Positions 16,161 to 29,300 of a stretch of DNA of 64,000 bases are shown here, one piece after another. The stretch is from the NCBI GenBank assembly GCA_040954595.2, contig CM082579.2, positions 9,052,001-9,116,000 of the forward strand. Direction: 5' to 3'. This stretch comes from Balanoglossus misakiensis. Its lineage: Eukaryota; Hemichordata. Each line of letters begins with the position of its first letter. Position 1 is the stretch's first letter. The notes under the pieces were generated by a model. It did not search any database, was not told the DNA's origin, and was given only the letters and a program-made list of their open reading frames with translations. Both the position numbers and the translations under genes were made by a program.

Positions 16161-16215
16161 ATCTATCTATCTATCTACCTGTCTGTCTGTCTGTCTGTCT
16201 ACCTATCTGTCTATC
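16161..16215 (+). repeat. (CTAT)n/(CTGT)n compound microsatellite
   Basis: Runs of CTAT units followed by CTGT units, about 200 bp above the CTSO start codon on the far side of its 5' end. Confidence 0.9.
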
Positions 16216-16504
16216 TGTTTACAAAAGCTAAAAAAAACAAGTAAAATGCCGCGTATACGTCACGTGACATGATATAACAAAGGCACCAATACATAGCTGT
16301 TACTTTTGACAACTTTTAGTATTTTTTTCTCGCTATTTAAAAACATGAAATACAGATAGTGATGAATATGCTGTACCGTGCACCCCCGCCCGGCCGCCAG
16401 TTGTGCGCCATCTTTAATAGGACGTTATTGAAACAGTTCAAATAGTTTTTGTGATTTTTATAATCTGTACATGCTCTGTCGACTATTGAGGTCAATTTTA
16501 CGCT

Positions 16505-16590
16505 TTTCCCCGGCCGCCTCAGTCGGGATTCGCACCAAAGCGCAGACATTAGTTACAAATCAAACCCATTTGACTACCAGTTGAAAAACA
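16505..16590 (-). mobile_element. Possible tRNA-derived SINE head (minus strand)
   Basis: Read on the minus strand, GGTAGTCAAATGG resembles an RNA polymerase III A box. About 40 nt downstream GGTGCGAATCCCG is close to a B box, followed by GACTGAGGC. Spacing and order are those of a tRNA, perhaps tRNA-Thr-like, but no clean cloverleaf can be folded, so a SINE head or decayed tRNA pseudogene is more likely than a functional tRNA. Confidence 0.4.
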
Positions 16591-17874
16591 TATTGGACTG
16601 TTTTGTCCTTTGAATTTTTTTCTGGTGAACCGGGTCGGCCGTGGCAACCATTCACCCCCCAAAATAATGAACCGCTTTTGAATCGCGTGCACACAGGGCA
16701 CATAGGCCTATACTAAATTCAGAAGATAGGTATTTACATGTCTGCAAACTAATTATTGTCGCAGTCTCCAATGTCATCATGACCAGACGATAAGTAATTT
16801 GCTTGCGTGACGCGATGTTTGTACGTTTTTTTTCTAAATTGACAGAGTGTTGGGAAGCGAATTACTCCATTGCATTCATTCAGTGGTTTCGCCGTGGTAT
16901 CGAGTCGTGTAGCGGGGCCAGCAATTCATGTAATACCAACTACTAGTACAATACATCATTACAGATCTTGTCAGCTGAACACTCTTCTGCTCGCTATAAT
17001 ACTGCGCCAATGCCGCGACCAAAGGAGAAGTGAGGGGCCGCTGTACATGCGACATTGTTTGCCAGCGATAAAGGGAGAAGTTTGAGAACATCGCAATATT
17101 CGTGCAGGTAAACTAATATTTATGGTCGTATATATATATGTTATATTGAATCACGTATGCACTTGTATCATACCATTGGGAACAGGAAAGACATACTGGT
17201 TACCCCAGTTCATGTTTCATATCGCTCTGCCATTTACGTGAACTGTGGAAAATCCAGGCTGCATGTTTAAATGTATTTTGAAAAGGTGCACGGCGCAACG
17301 GGGTTTAGGTACGTCTATAGGCCTACTGTGAGCACGTTCCTGCATTGTCGCTGAAGACCAACATGTAAGACTATATCTTCTGTTCCGTGTTATTTCGCTC
17401 AGAGCGTCATTGTTGCTCAAAATTGAATTGCTAGCGCAGTTTTATGTCGCATGGAAACGGCTTACAAGCAATTCATATGAACCCCCTTAATAGATAATGA
17501 AGGTCGCTGTACACTTTTTAATGGTTCTCGGTTAATTCCAATATTCACCGTCATCCATTCTGGCTCGGTAGGTTCTCGATGCATCGCGACCGCGGCCGCC
17601 AGACGACAATTTGACTGGTCACGGCAAGTGATTCCTATTTTGCGTGACGTACGTGCGCAGTCCAAAAACGAAGTGAAAGCACCAATCTGTGCACATCTGA
17701 ATCGTCTGTTTGCTAATTCAATTTTCGTGGGATACGGTTTGTGAAGGCGAAGGAAATCATTGTCTGCATGTATAGTGGGAGTCGTTTGTGTTCGTTGCCA
17801 TGGTTGCGACCTGCTCCGGCTAATATTACACTTATCGGTTTTGTGTCTGAAATACGGTGGGTCCCCACAACGCT

Positions 17875-18105
17875 ATGGCTGTTTCTGAAGAAGACAAAAC
17901 AAAATCGCTTGTATATGGAAAGAAAATTATTTCGAGATTCAGTCATCTATGCAATCATTTCATAAATTTCCGGCATCAGCCCTCACCTAGGGCTAGTGTC
18001 ACGCCGATTTCATTAGAGGCCGCCGGCGTACGCTCCTATTATCGACTTCTTTCATCTGAGGTAGATTACTTTGGAAGCGAGGATACGGATTCTGGTTTAT
18101 TATAA
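17875..18105 (+). CDS. Candidate small protein, 76 residues, unrecognised
   Basis: ATG at 17875 opens a 76-codon frame ending in TAA at 18103-18105. The product begins MAVSEEDKTKSLVYGKK and ends in an acidic stretch EVDYFGSEDTDSGLL. It has a basic middle and no signal peptide or membrane segment. A GAG|GTAGAT donor-like site lies near its end, so it could be a first exon. No family is recognised. Composition is protein-like, but the length allows chance. Confidence 0.3.
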   Translation: MAVSEEDKTKSLVYGKKIISRFSHLCNHFINFRHQPSPRASVTPISLEAAGVRSYYRLLSSEVDYFGSEDTDSGLL

Positions 18106-18990
18106 AGTAATAAGAAATTGCTTTTCAATTTCAATTGCCCAGCCAATTCACGTTTTCGTCAGCCGCGTCGAAGGCAGACGCATTTGCTCATTCAGCGCGA
18201 ATGCCCACATCGATTTGTTCCATAGAAACGCTTGGTTCTCTCCCGGCTGCACGTGACAAATACTGTTTCTTTCACGTTTTCGCGAACAATTACAAATCTG
18301 AGCTGATTGACGCTTGTTCAGCCAGTTTAACTCTTAATCACGTACATGCATTTATCTGTTTTTTCGTCAGGGGGTCGGGCAATGTCCGGGCATGTAATTA
18401 TAACATCCACACGCGCGCGTGGTGTCAAACTTGAGAATCTCGAGGATTGCGCGTCGACACTCGTAAATTGCGCAAAAGTGTGGAGTAAGCCCAAGCATGT
18501 AAGTGTGTGAAAAAAAGGGAGCAGAATGTGGAATGACGTCGGAAAAACTAACTATTGCTAAAGTGGTTGCTAGGCAGCCGCTACAATTGACCATCATTGA
18601 ATTGGCAACCTGGGCTATTGAATCGGTCAGAAGCGTGCACGCGCGTTGCTGCCTTGGACAATGCATAACATACTGGTATATGGGTAAGCCGCGGATTATC
18701 AACGAGTTGTCTCCTCTGCGCATCTCCGCCACACCGGTGTAGCTATTTGATTTAAGGATTTACGTCGTCTTCTTTAATTCGGTTTCCACGGAGGTGCGCG
18801 GTGCACCACGGGACGTAATATCTTATTTCAATTAATGGGTTTGGATCGGAGCTGCCGTGCGTTTGTTCGGTAGGGTGTCCAGTCACCCGAAAACCATTCT
18901 AATCGAGTCGAAACGACGGCAAAACAAGCACTTAAAAACCTCTCTCTCTGATATTTAAATCCCGTCACAGATTTTATCAAATCAAATATC

Positions 18991-19128
18991 ATGGCAACAG
19001 CCGTTCACCGAACTGGAAACAGTCTTCACATAGAGGTGGATATGCAGAGCGTGTTAACTGCGAGGAGAAGGAGGGAGTATCGAAGAAGGGAAGGACAGCT
19101 GTCTGACGATGGACCGACGTTAACATCG
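18991..19128 (+). CDS. Orphan coding-like exon, 46 codons, possible alternative N-terminus of WDR19
   Basis: ATG at 18991 runs 46 codons in phase 0 to a good donor (ACATCG|GTATGT at 19129). The peptide starts MATAVHRTGNSLHIEVDMQ and is very basic in the middle (ARRRREYRRRE). Because it ends in phase 0 and WDR19 exon 2 (22857) starts in phase 0, splicing the two would replace the WDR19 start peptide Met-Lys in frame. It could equally be the first exon of another gene, or not be coding. Confidence 0.35.
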
Positions 19129-19508
19129 GTATGTTACGTTTGACTTAATTTGATTTCTGTGCGACTACACACGATCAGCTCATCTTCCCATGCCTGAGAA
19201 AAGTTGGCGCATTCACGCATTAAGCCTATTCAATCGTAAACGACAGTAGACGGAATGGAGTACTAGTATCATACATTGTACCTTAAAATTCTGGCCATGT
19301 GAGCCGCTCAATTGTGATTTGATTGGACTGGATTTTTGTATCAAAGCGAAGGATGCCTTCAAAATTTGAAAAATGTCTCCGATATCATTCCAAAATTTCC
19401 AACTTGGCAATTTCTTGACTTTATCATTGCGACAAAGTTGAGCTCAGTCTGACGGAAATTGCGTAAGATTTCGTCCTAAACTGTAAATTTTTATCGATCC
19501 CTGACGTT

Positions 19509-19544
19509 TCATTCATTCATCCATTCATTCATTCATTCATTCAT
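19509..19544 (+). repeat. (CATT)n microsatellite
   Basis: About eight CATT units with one CATC variant. Confidence 0.9.
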
Positions 19545-20371
19545 CACGCAAAATTCTTCGATTGGCTTGATCTCAACTTGCCATGGTAATCGTAGGACAT
19601 AAGCTCATCACCTGTTCGTACACGCTATTGTCGCATTAGGCCGACCAGGTCACGTGCACTAACACTTTAAGTATTTCATTTCCGTGGCGTTTGCAATTGG
19701 TACACGTGAATTATCTGAGATCAGCTTAGATTGCCATCAAAATAAGCGCAATGATTACCAGTGTTAAGGCTATGGACGCACTATTGACACACTGCATTTT
19801 CAAATATTCATTACGAAACCACCGCCAAATTTGTTTTTCAATAATTTGTTTATCTTTGTACAGTTAATTTACAATCAGGCATATTTAAATATTTTTATGA
19901 TGTTAATTGTTCTTTTTTAATGATTAAGCTATCTTATAGCTTAATTATTTGCTTGTTTTGTTTTTTACTATGATCACCACTGAGTCGTGATTAAGAGCCT
20001 AAAACCGCACATGCCCATTTTCTCAAAGTAAAAAAAAATGTTCGCGCTGTTATTCAACAAGTTGCCTGTGGTGACCAGGGCCAGTTACATTGGGTACATC
20101 CACATGTAAATGGCGGCAGAAGCTTAGCTACCAGGGGAAATCTGGATTTTAATAATATTTCGCGTATCCACTTCCAACGAGGCTCGGACTGCAGTTTGCG
20201 TGTAACGGCCTAAAAACGAAAGGCGTCCAAAGATTTCCCCTTATCTCAAGCGGCGCTTGTTTTCATTACTGCGCATGTGTGAAATTCCAGCTCGCCATTG
20301 CATCGGCGAGGTTTGTTTTGAATCCGTGAGTGGATGACATTGTAAAATATTGGAAAATTCAACAAGTAGAA

Positions 20372-23300
20372 ATGAAGGTAGGATAAATTTAAATTGAATT
20401 TCAACCAAAATACCGAAATCCCCAAGAATTACTGCCTACAGAATATAGTAAAGTCAAACTTCCCACTCAACAGCACGATTTTAAAACTCCGTGGGTCGGA
20501 GTGGTTCTATCAATGGATGAATGTCTGGAATCACTCGATATCCAGACTCAGTAGCCGTGACATATACGTTCTGATACGGCTTAAATGGTATTTGACAGCA
20601 TGGTATTCTTTCAGAGATGGAGTTTGGTGTTATTTGCCAAACGACAGAGACCAATGTGTCAGTACCGTAACCCATGGCATCGGCTTGTGGTCAGATGATG
20701 GATCGTCTGCTCGCGAGCTTGGTGACCGGCGTCTCAAATCGTTGAAACTTGTCTGACTGATAGTCCCCCGGCTTTTACACCGTGCTAGTTTTGCCATTAA
20801 CATGTCGTCTCTTGATACCTTCATCCATCCGCGTGGCATAATAAATTGACCGCAAGTAATAAATGATGAGAACGCATGTCGCCCTACGGTCGTACATGCT
20901 GTGTGCAGTCCCTACACGCCCGCTTGTGTACGAGAATTACCATGGCAACGGTATGCGGCTTGCCATGACAGCATAGCAGTGGAAGAAAATAGCCAAGATG
21001 AGAATATAATTCTATTTATGCCAGTTTAGTTTGAGATATTCTCTCGATCTTTTATTTATAAAAATTGAACATGTACAAGTGGTAGAATGAAATGTACAGG
21101 ATTAACAATTTTACGATGAAGGCTAAAATTCTTTACACTTCCTTCTCATAAATGCTTATGTGAGTTAAATGTTTTAAAAACACCTGAACATTTTAAAGAT
21201 ATATAATGAAATTTAATACACATTATAGACACGTAAATACATTTTGATAATTTTGCATCCATCCATCCATCTGCACAAATCCACATTTCTCATGGTCCCA
21301 TCCAGTGATCCATCCATTCTTCTAGCCATACATCCATGCATACACATATCCTGTACATGTACATCTATAAGTACATACATATGTGGTATTTAAATAATAA
21401 CACATGTTAGCGCAGGAAATATCATGATTTTTAGCCTACACTAGGGACGGTGAACGATCTCTGACCATAATAATGATGATGCCCAAGCTGCAGACGAGGG
21501 TATCATCAATATTATGGTCAGGGAGCACCGGCCCGAGCATGACGTGTTTTTAGCTTTATTAATCTCCTTGGTAACACAAAATGCATTATTTTTTTCTAAA
21601 AAATATGTGATATCTTCAAAATGTTTCGAATTTGATGCATATATAGAAGAATTAGTATGAAAGAGTGTTTCCATATTGTACAATGTATGCAGTCAGCCGT
21701 ATTCATTAAAAACATGTAACTCTAGCTCTGCCTGAAAACTGATATGAGTTAGCATATAGTTGATTTTAATGAGATTGTCATATTCCTGAAAAGAGAGGAA
21801 AAATTGTCTTGATTGTGCAGCCCCAGGCTGTTGAAAGCTTTGAATAAATTGACTTATACTGATGGTTTGATCAGATTGCAAGCATGTCGTATGTTGATAA
21901 TGAGGAATTACCATGGCGATAGAAATAATCATATTGGTGTGTTTGGGATGGGGCATTTTCTTCAAATGCATTGTTTGTGTTGAAAGTCATCATTGTTATG
22001 ACTTGTATTGAATGTTAAAGAAAGCTTGATTATTGATTTTTAAAAGTTGATGAAATGATGAGTTATATTTTTAAAGTATAATAATGAGACGTTGCATTGA
22101 AGCGGTTGTTATCTGAGCTGAATCACAAAGTCTTTTGTGTCATATGTTCAGGTGATCGTTTTTAGATCATGCCAAGAAAGGCTGAGATAGTACCTGGGAA
22201 TTTTCTCTTTTTTGCCAGAAAATACAATAATGAACGATGAAGCGACATTTTTTAATTGCAAAAAAAAAAAAAATCATCCAAGTCTCTTTTTCCCTTGTGT
22301 ACGCAAATTGCTCTCTGCCACTTCAGAACTTAGTTTCAGAGCAAGAATGAAACAACGACACCGAAAGCCCCCAAAGGATGAACAAAAAATGGAAAATCCA
22401 TGTAGACATTTTAGCGGTAACCCGATCACTCTCAAACTTTTATGAAATTCTTTCAACTGCAGAAGAAGTCGCATCAATTATTTAGAGTGACGTACAGCAG
22501 TGGTTTCTCGATTGATCCCAGGAAATTTGCTTGACTCCAGATTTTGATGGAAATTGCTCTGTAAATGTTTGATGTTGCTGAGGGACACATGATGATGATG
22601 ACGATGATTGACAAGGCTTGTCATGTGGATTCATCTGACTAAAGGCTATTCGTGATTGATTTGCAATGTTATTCTGTTTGAAAATGAAATCCATGGAGGT
22701 TTCATTTGATATTTTTCTGGCTTGGTCAGAGTATTTCATTTCATTATTTTTGTTGGCTGTTCAGTATACTTTTTGCAGTCTGTATCAGTGTTTCAGTTCA
22801 TATAGTTTGGAAGCTATACAATTTCAGTTCTTGTTTATCATTGATTTTTTTTTCAGAGGGTATTTCATTTGTCCGACAAGACCCATGGCCATGGACCGAT
22901 CCTCTTTGCTTGGCAGAACACACTGGGAAATTACCTGGCAACCACGGGTAGCAACCATGTGCTGAATATCTATGACAGACACGGGGAACTCAAAGATGAA
23001 ATCAATTTACCTGGGTGAGTAATCAGAATCAGAATTAGTAGTTTCGTAATTTTATTGGTATTTTAAAAATGTTTTCCTGGGTTTTTTTTGTTTACTTTTT
23101 TTTTACTATCTGTTGATTGTAATGCTGTATGGCATATAAGTCATTTCAGTTTTTCAATTCTTTTACTACTTTAATTAGTAGTATTTTGCCTGCCAGTGTG
23201 TCTTCTAAGTTGTAACCAACATTGTTTTTTAAAAAACAGCCGTGAGTCAATTTGAGAATTTCTAAAGTTTTCTTCAAGGCATGCGCGTGGATGATTTGAC

Positions 23301-26300
23301 TTGCTGCGTCACCTGTGAGTTTTGATGGGCCAGTGGCGTGTCACATTGGCTTACTAAAAACTTGCCAATCATAATCATTTCCGATTTCCCCCCCCCCCCC
23401 CCCCCCCCCCCTGGTGTTAGAAATTGCACCGGTCTCGGATGGGACCGGGACGGCGACACGCTGGCGGTCATCAACGACAAGAATGGAACCATCATTCTGT
23501 GGGACGCCAACACGCACAAGACATCGCACCTGGACAGTGGCATGAAGGATCTGCTCACCTTCCTGCTGTGGTCCAAAGTCGGGCATCAGCTGTCGGTCGG
23601 CACCGCCAAGGGGAATCTTCTCATTTATAACCACCAGACCTCAAGGTAGAGATTTGTTTAAATCTGTCACGCTCTGGCAGTGGATTTTAACTGCTGAGGG
23701 TGAGATGAAAATAACATGAAAATAAAAAGTCGCGTAAAATGTTTTTCGGAGATAACGATGCAGTAAAAATAAGAGAATGCGAAAATTAATCCTCGCGCGA
23801 CAGTTACCTCCTTTGATATTGTGAAAATTTCCTGTCGCTAAAATAACCCGTTTTACAGTACATAATCTTTCTTCCTGTGGCTTCTGATTGCAGGAAAGTC
23901 CCCATCCTGGGCAAGCACTCCAAGAAAATCACATGCGGTGCCTGGAGTCAGCAGAACCTTCTGGCGCTGGGCAGCGAAGACAAAACTATCACCATCAGCA
24001 ATGCTGACGGTGACACTATCCGACAGGTAAAGCCGAACTGCTGTGTGGCGGTTAGCAACAGCGCCACCACTCGCGCAACGGGTGTATCACAGAATTCAGT
24101 CGAGCTTCTACAAACAAACAGGACGTTTGAGCTGTTTGATAATTTAGGGCAGTTTCTTTTATCAGTTGGCTCAGCAAACATACTGAAAAATGTCAATGTG
24201 ATGTTTTCTAATGTAATCGATAAATAACCCGAGATTTTTGTACATTTTCACAAATACACAGTCAAACCTGCCTATAGTGGCCATTCGAGGGGGCTTCCTG
24301 GAACTGGCCTTTATTAAAGACAGGTCAATTCCTACACATGTACATTGCACAAGAACTGTACAAACAAAATGGCCACTATACACAAGTTTCCACCCGATAG
24401 AGTTGGCCACTAACACAGGTTGGACTGTAGTGGCATTTCCAGCAAGTACCATTCTGAATAAGATCACACCAGTTCTACGGTCCGTAGTTACCATTAACGA
24501 ATACTTTGTGTGTGATTGTTTTTAATTCAAACTGTTGAACATTTCCAGACGTCCGTCCGAATGGAGCCCACAGATGTGCAGTTTTCGGAGATGAAAACGG
24601 ACGAGAGAAGCGTTGCAGGTGAAAACACGGTAAGTCAGACTTTCATTTGACCTTTCCCTATGACGCTTATTTTGAATTCAAATGTTTCGTTTTTTAACTA
24701 AAGGTGACAGAATTCGCCTGTGAAGGGCCGAGAAGTAGTAGGGCAATGCAGTACACTCATTAGAACACTCCCATGCTTTTGCTTGTTTGACATTTGCTGC
24801 CGAAAATGTGGTAGAAACTCATAGCCAGCAAGAGAATGCTAGACTCTCGGTACTGTCAAATATTACACATGTATATTGAAGACAGAAGACCCGCGCTGTG
24901 GAAACAGAAATACATTTTAGGTTTTATTGTCTTTTGGAAACGATAATCTAAACTCAACAACTGAAAAAGCATGCATGATAACTGTCTCTTTCATACATGA
25001 TATGACAGTCTTTACGTTTTTTATAGGAAATTCTTGTCCCTTTAGAATTGTGAAGACTGAACATGCTTATAATATACTGTGCTGTTTTTTTGCTCGAATC
25101 TTTTGTCAGGTCAGCGTATGCGTTGGCAAGAAGACGCTCTTCCTGTACAACTTGAATGATCCCGACAACCCGATAGAGTTGGCATTTCAGCCAAGATATG
25201 GAAACATCGTCTCGTACAAATGGTGGGTGTTGACAGTGGTGGCTGAATGTCGTTCAGTTGGTCTTTCATTACAGTGTTGTCTGGGTGGGGGATTGTTTTG
25301 ATTGCTGACTGAGTGTTGTCTGCATTACTGTGGTCATATCATATAAGTTTGTAACTTTGTAACTTTATGGCCAGTTTACTTGTACGATACATGTATTCAT
25401 CTGATACCTTCATCGGTTAGTTTCCATTGCATTGGAACAACCTGCCCAATTTTGCCGGTTTAACTGTTGGATTTTGTTAACAAATCAACTATGGACTCAT
25501 GCATGCTGGACACACCCGCTGAATTTTTTTAGCCAGTCTGTGGCGAGCTTAACGGAATGACAGCAGTGACTATATTGTCGGCTCGTTATCGTCTGTAACA
25601 CTGCGTGTGATTCGCCGTTCTCTGTCCAGGTACGGTGATGGCTACGTCATGCTGGGGTTTTCCCACGGCTACTTCATAGTGATATCCACACACATCAAAG
25701 AGATTGGTCAGGAGTTGTTCCAGGCCAGGAACCACAAGGACATGCTGACGGCCATCGCCATCTCTCTGCCGCTCAACAAGGCTGCCACGGCCGGAGATAA
25801 CTGGTAAGAACCTAGAATTTAGAAAAAATTGTTTTTGCTTGTTAATGACCCAATTGTTTCTTGCAAGAGTAAGAGAGAACATATATCCATGTACAGTACC
25901 CGGAAATTAACTTTTGAGAAACTTCACAAGATCCAAGTTATTTCATAGATCAGTAGTACAGGATTAATCTGAACTGGCTTGTTTGAAACAGATATACATG
26001 TATAACAAAATTTATTATTTTTTGGAGTGGATTCACTATAGAAGCTTCAATGTTTCACTGAGTTTTAATTCAACTGTATGGTCCCATGTCAAGGGTCAGA
26101 TGTTGGTGATCTATAATACCAGGCACTGGAGTATCATCTTTGATATTTTCAAAAATACACGTTTTCCATTGAATCTGTTTCTGACTGAATATCTCTACTG
26201 TCGTGGCATGAAATCCATCTTATGAAACACGATCAGTACATCACTGTGGGGTTTTATTTTTATTTTTTTCCTGTCGTCAGCATCAAAGTGCACGACTTGT

Positions 26301-29300
26301 CGGAACTCAAAGAGATGTACGCCATCATCACCATGGAGGACGAGACCAAAGGGTTGGGCAAACTGGAATGGACGGACGACGGACAACTGCTGGCCGTCAG
26401 CAGTCTGCGCGGCACCTTGCACACTTACCTGACCAAGCTGCCCGTGTTGGGCGACGCCTACGGCACCCGGATAGCCTACCTGACCTCCCTGTTGGAAGTG
26501 ACCGTGGTCAACCACGTGGAACAGGTTTCTGACTCTTTTCTTCTGTATAATTTTCACCCACGAGTAAATGAAAGTGCACCTTCAGGCACAAACGCTTGCC
26601 CCACTCAGTGTCCCATTTAGCGGTTTAATTTGCCCCACAGACAATGCAATACACACCATTGCACTGGTGCATTTCTATCCATGTTGAGCTGCTACAGTGT
26701 AATACCATACAGGCCACCATCTGCTTGTGCGTGCTTTCACATACATGTACATGTGTATACTCCATACAGTGTATTTCAACAACACATGCATCTCCTGCAT
26801 ACAAATTGCACATTACAGAACCGTTGCACCTACAGTGTAGTCCACACCCATCCATGTACATACATGTAAATGTACAGAAGTCATGCACTAACATTAACAC
26901 CACCACCTCTCATTCCCTGTGTATGGATCCCCAAATCCCAATGCACATTTATACAGCAGCAAACAGGTTAAATGCCCTGCACAGTGGTTGCCTGACAAAA
27001 GTTTACTTATTCACAACCAATCTTTGTTCACATAATATCACCAAAGCGATAGAAATAAAAAACTGTCAGAGTTCAAAGATGACAATCCTTATTAAACTGA
27101 TTCATTATTTCTTTCCACCTAAAATGCCTCTCTATCATTAAAAAAATGGGAAATAAAGGAGGTAACAATCTCATTGTAATCGTTTGTGTGATAACTTGCG
27201 CTTGTCAGTGATGCCAAAAAAAGGCAAAGTGACACCCGGGGGGAAAAAGAAGGGCCTCCGAATTTCTGAGATTTAAAGTGTGTTGTACCGACGTCTGTGA
27301 TGCTGTGTATAAGTTACCATGCATCACTGTTGGCAAACATACTCAGATCACTAATAAATGCAGATATTGTACCACAGAGATCATACATGTAATATTATGT
27401 ACATCATGTGCATCTAACAGAAGAACTGTTGTGTTGTCACTGCATTACTCAATATATCTGCGTCCATTTCATTCATGTTTTGTGTCTCCACATGATGGGG
27501 GAAATCGACATGGCATCCAGCATTCACGTGTGTGTATCTTTTTTAACCGAACTAATCTTTGACAGTGACGCTGTCCATCTGTGTTATTACTAATGCACTC
27601 TTAATCAAGTTAATGTCATTGTGTGTTTTTTTTCTCGTTTTGCATGCTGTTCTTTTTTGTCTGTATAAATAAAGCGCCGAGTTGGGCGTACCAAGGCAAG
27701 TTACCCCGATTTACCTCTTCCTTCTGCCAGACATTATCAGCACTCCTGTCTCCTTTTCTCTCTCTCTCTCTCTGTCGTTGTTTGTGTCGTGTTCATTCAC
27801 ATGTAAAAAAGATATACCTAGTTGCTTGATTGTACGGTAAGGGTGTATGTACATACTGCATGGACTGTGCTCTACTTATGGCAAAATTTTTCGAAATTCT
27901 GAAGGCTAGCTGCTGCATGATCTGTGTAGTGCTAGAACATTGTGTATAATTTGAATTTCTTGTTTTTAGTACCTATTCCACTTCAAGTAACTGTACTTGT
28001 GGTTGCTGTATGATCTCAACCCAAAACAGGAAATGTGTAATTAGCTTAGAATGTTATCAGTTTTGCTCCAATTTTATCATCATGGAAGTGTCAAGTGTAG
28101 TACTGTACATTTAGTAGTTGCATGTGGAAACAGATTTTTTTTTGGGGGGGGGGGAGACTCAAAATACACTGATAGATACTAGTAGCAATTCTGTTACTTC
28201 ATTATAAATCATATCAGAGACTGTTTCTGTCGCATTCGTGTTTTGTGTACAGGTTCTCAAGTTTCCTTGCGTAATAGTACAAAGGATATGATATAGATGC
28301 GGGTGATATCTTACCTTCAGTCCAATGCAGTGTCATTTTAAAAGTTTGTTAATAATCTCCCTTCCCCCCTTCCCCCAACCCAGGAACAGTCTGTCACGAT
28401 TGGTATTGAAGTGGAGCCCAACTTTGTTGCACTGGGACCGTACCATTTGGCCGCTGGAATGAACAACAGGGCTTGGTTCTACATACTGGGAGATAAAGGT
28501 CAGTCAGGAATGTTGTGTTATTGTGAACATGCATTTTCCTTCATCTCTGTCTCTTTCGTACCACAGAATATCGTGAGATAAAAAATTTGCTCTCTTCGCA
28601 TTCCTTATTCTGTGGTAGACATGCACTTCTTCAGCCTGTGCTGATTTCATGTGTCATCCTGTGTACATGTATCTGACCAGCAGGTAATCAATCAATCAAT
28701 CAATCAAAGAGAACAGAAAGTCAACAAAACTGACCATCCTTTATCCTCTCAGCAATATCCACCAGAAATACTATCAATTTCATAGACTTGATTATTTGAC
28801 CTCCCCTTCACGCGTGACAAATTTCGCAATCTTCCCCTATCTGAGAAAACTCTTTACACGCCCCCCTCTGCAGGTCCCGAGAGGATGAAGGACAGAGAGT
28901 ACCTGGGCACCATCAACAGCATGGCACTCAACGCGGACTATGCCGCCGTCTTCTTTGAAAACAAAGTCCAGCTCCATCTGGTGAGTGTACAGTCCTTGAT
29001 CTGAAAAAAAAGTCACTAGGTTCATCCTTGTTTCACACAACGTGCATATCGATTTGTCAGGGCAGATACAGACCGTATGTTTGGAAACATATGCGAAGTG
29101 GGACTCATAGTGAAAATATTTTCTCTGTCTGTGTACTTGAACCTTGAACTTTGCATTGTGTTTGATGCCTCTGACTTTATTTCAGATTGAGGGTGAGGGT
29201 GGCGAGGGGAGCACAAGTGAGGAGAGAGAAACAAGACTGTTTCCAGACTCGGACATCGACCTCCGAATTACCTGCTGTGCCCTCACCAATGACTTCCTCA

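Larger units (their letters stand above)
16086..18990. other. Intergenic region between CTSO and the WDR19 side
   Basis: The CTSO promoter should lie just above 16086. The stretch holds a (CTAT)n/(CTGT)n microsatellite, a possible tRNA-derived SINE at 16505-16590 and a short ORF at 17875-18105, each listed separately. Between about 17560 and 17610 the DNA is GC-rich. Nothing else is recognisable. Confidence 0.5.

Noticed and set aside
26644-27141. 165-codon open frame inside WDR19 intron 8
   Set aside because: His/Cys/Thr-rich low-complexity translation of CACATGTA-type DNA, with overlapping frames on both strands; no domain.
26519-28389. GAACAG present at both edges of WDR19 intron 8, considered as a transposon target duplication
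   Set aside because: Only six bases, and partly splice-site constrained (CAG at both junctions); no element ends can be found inside.
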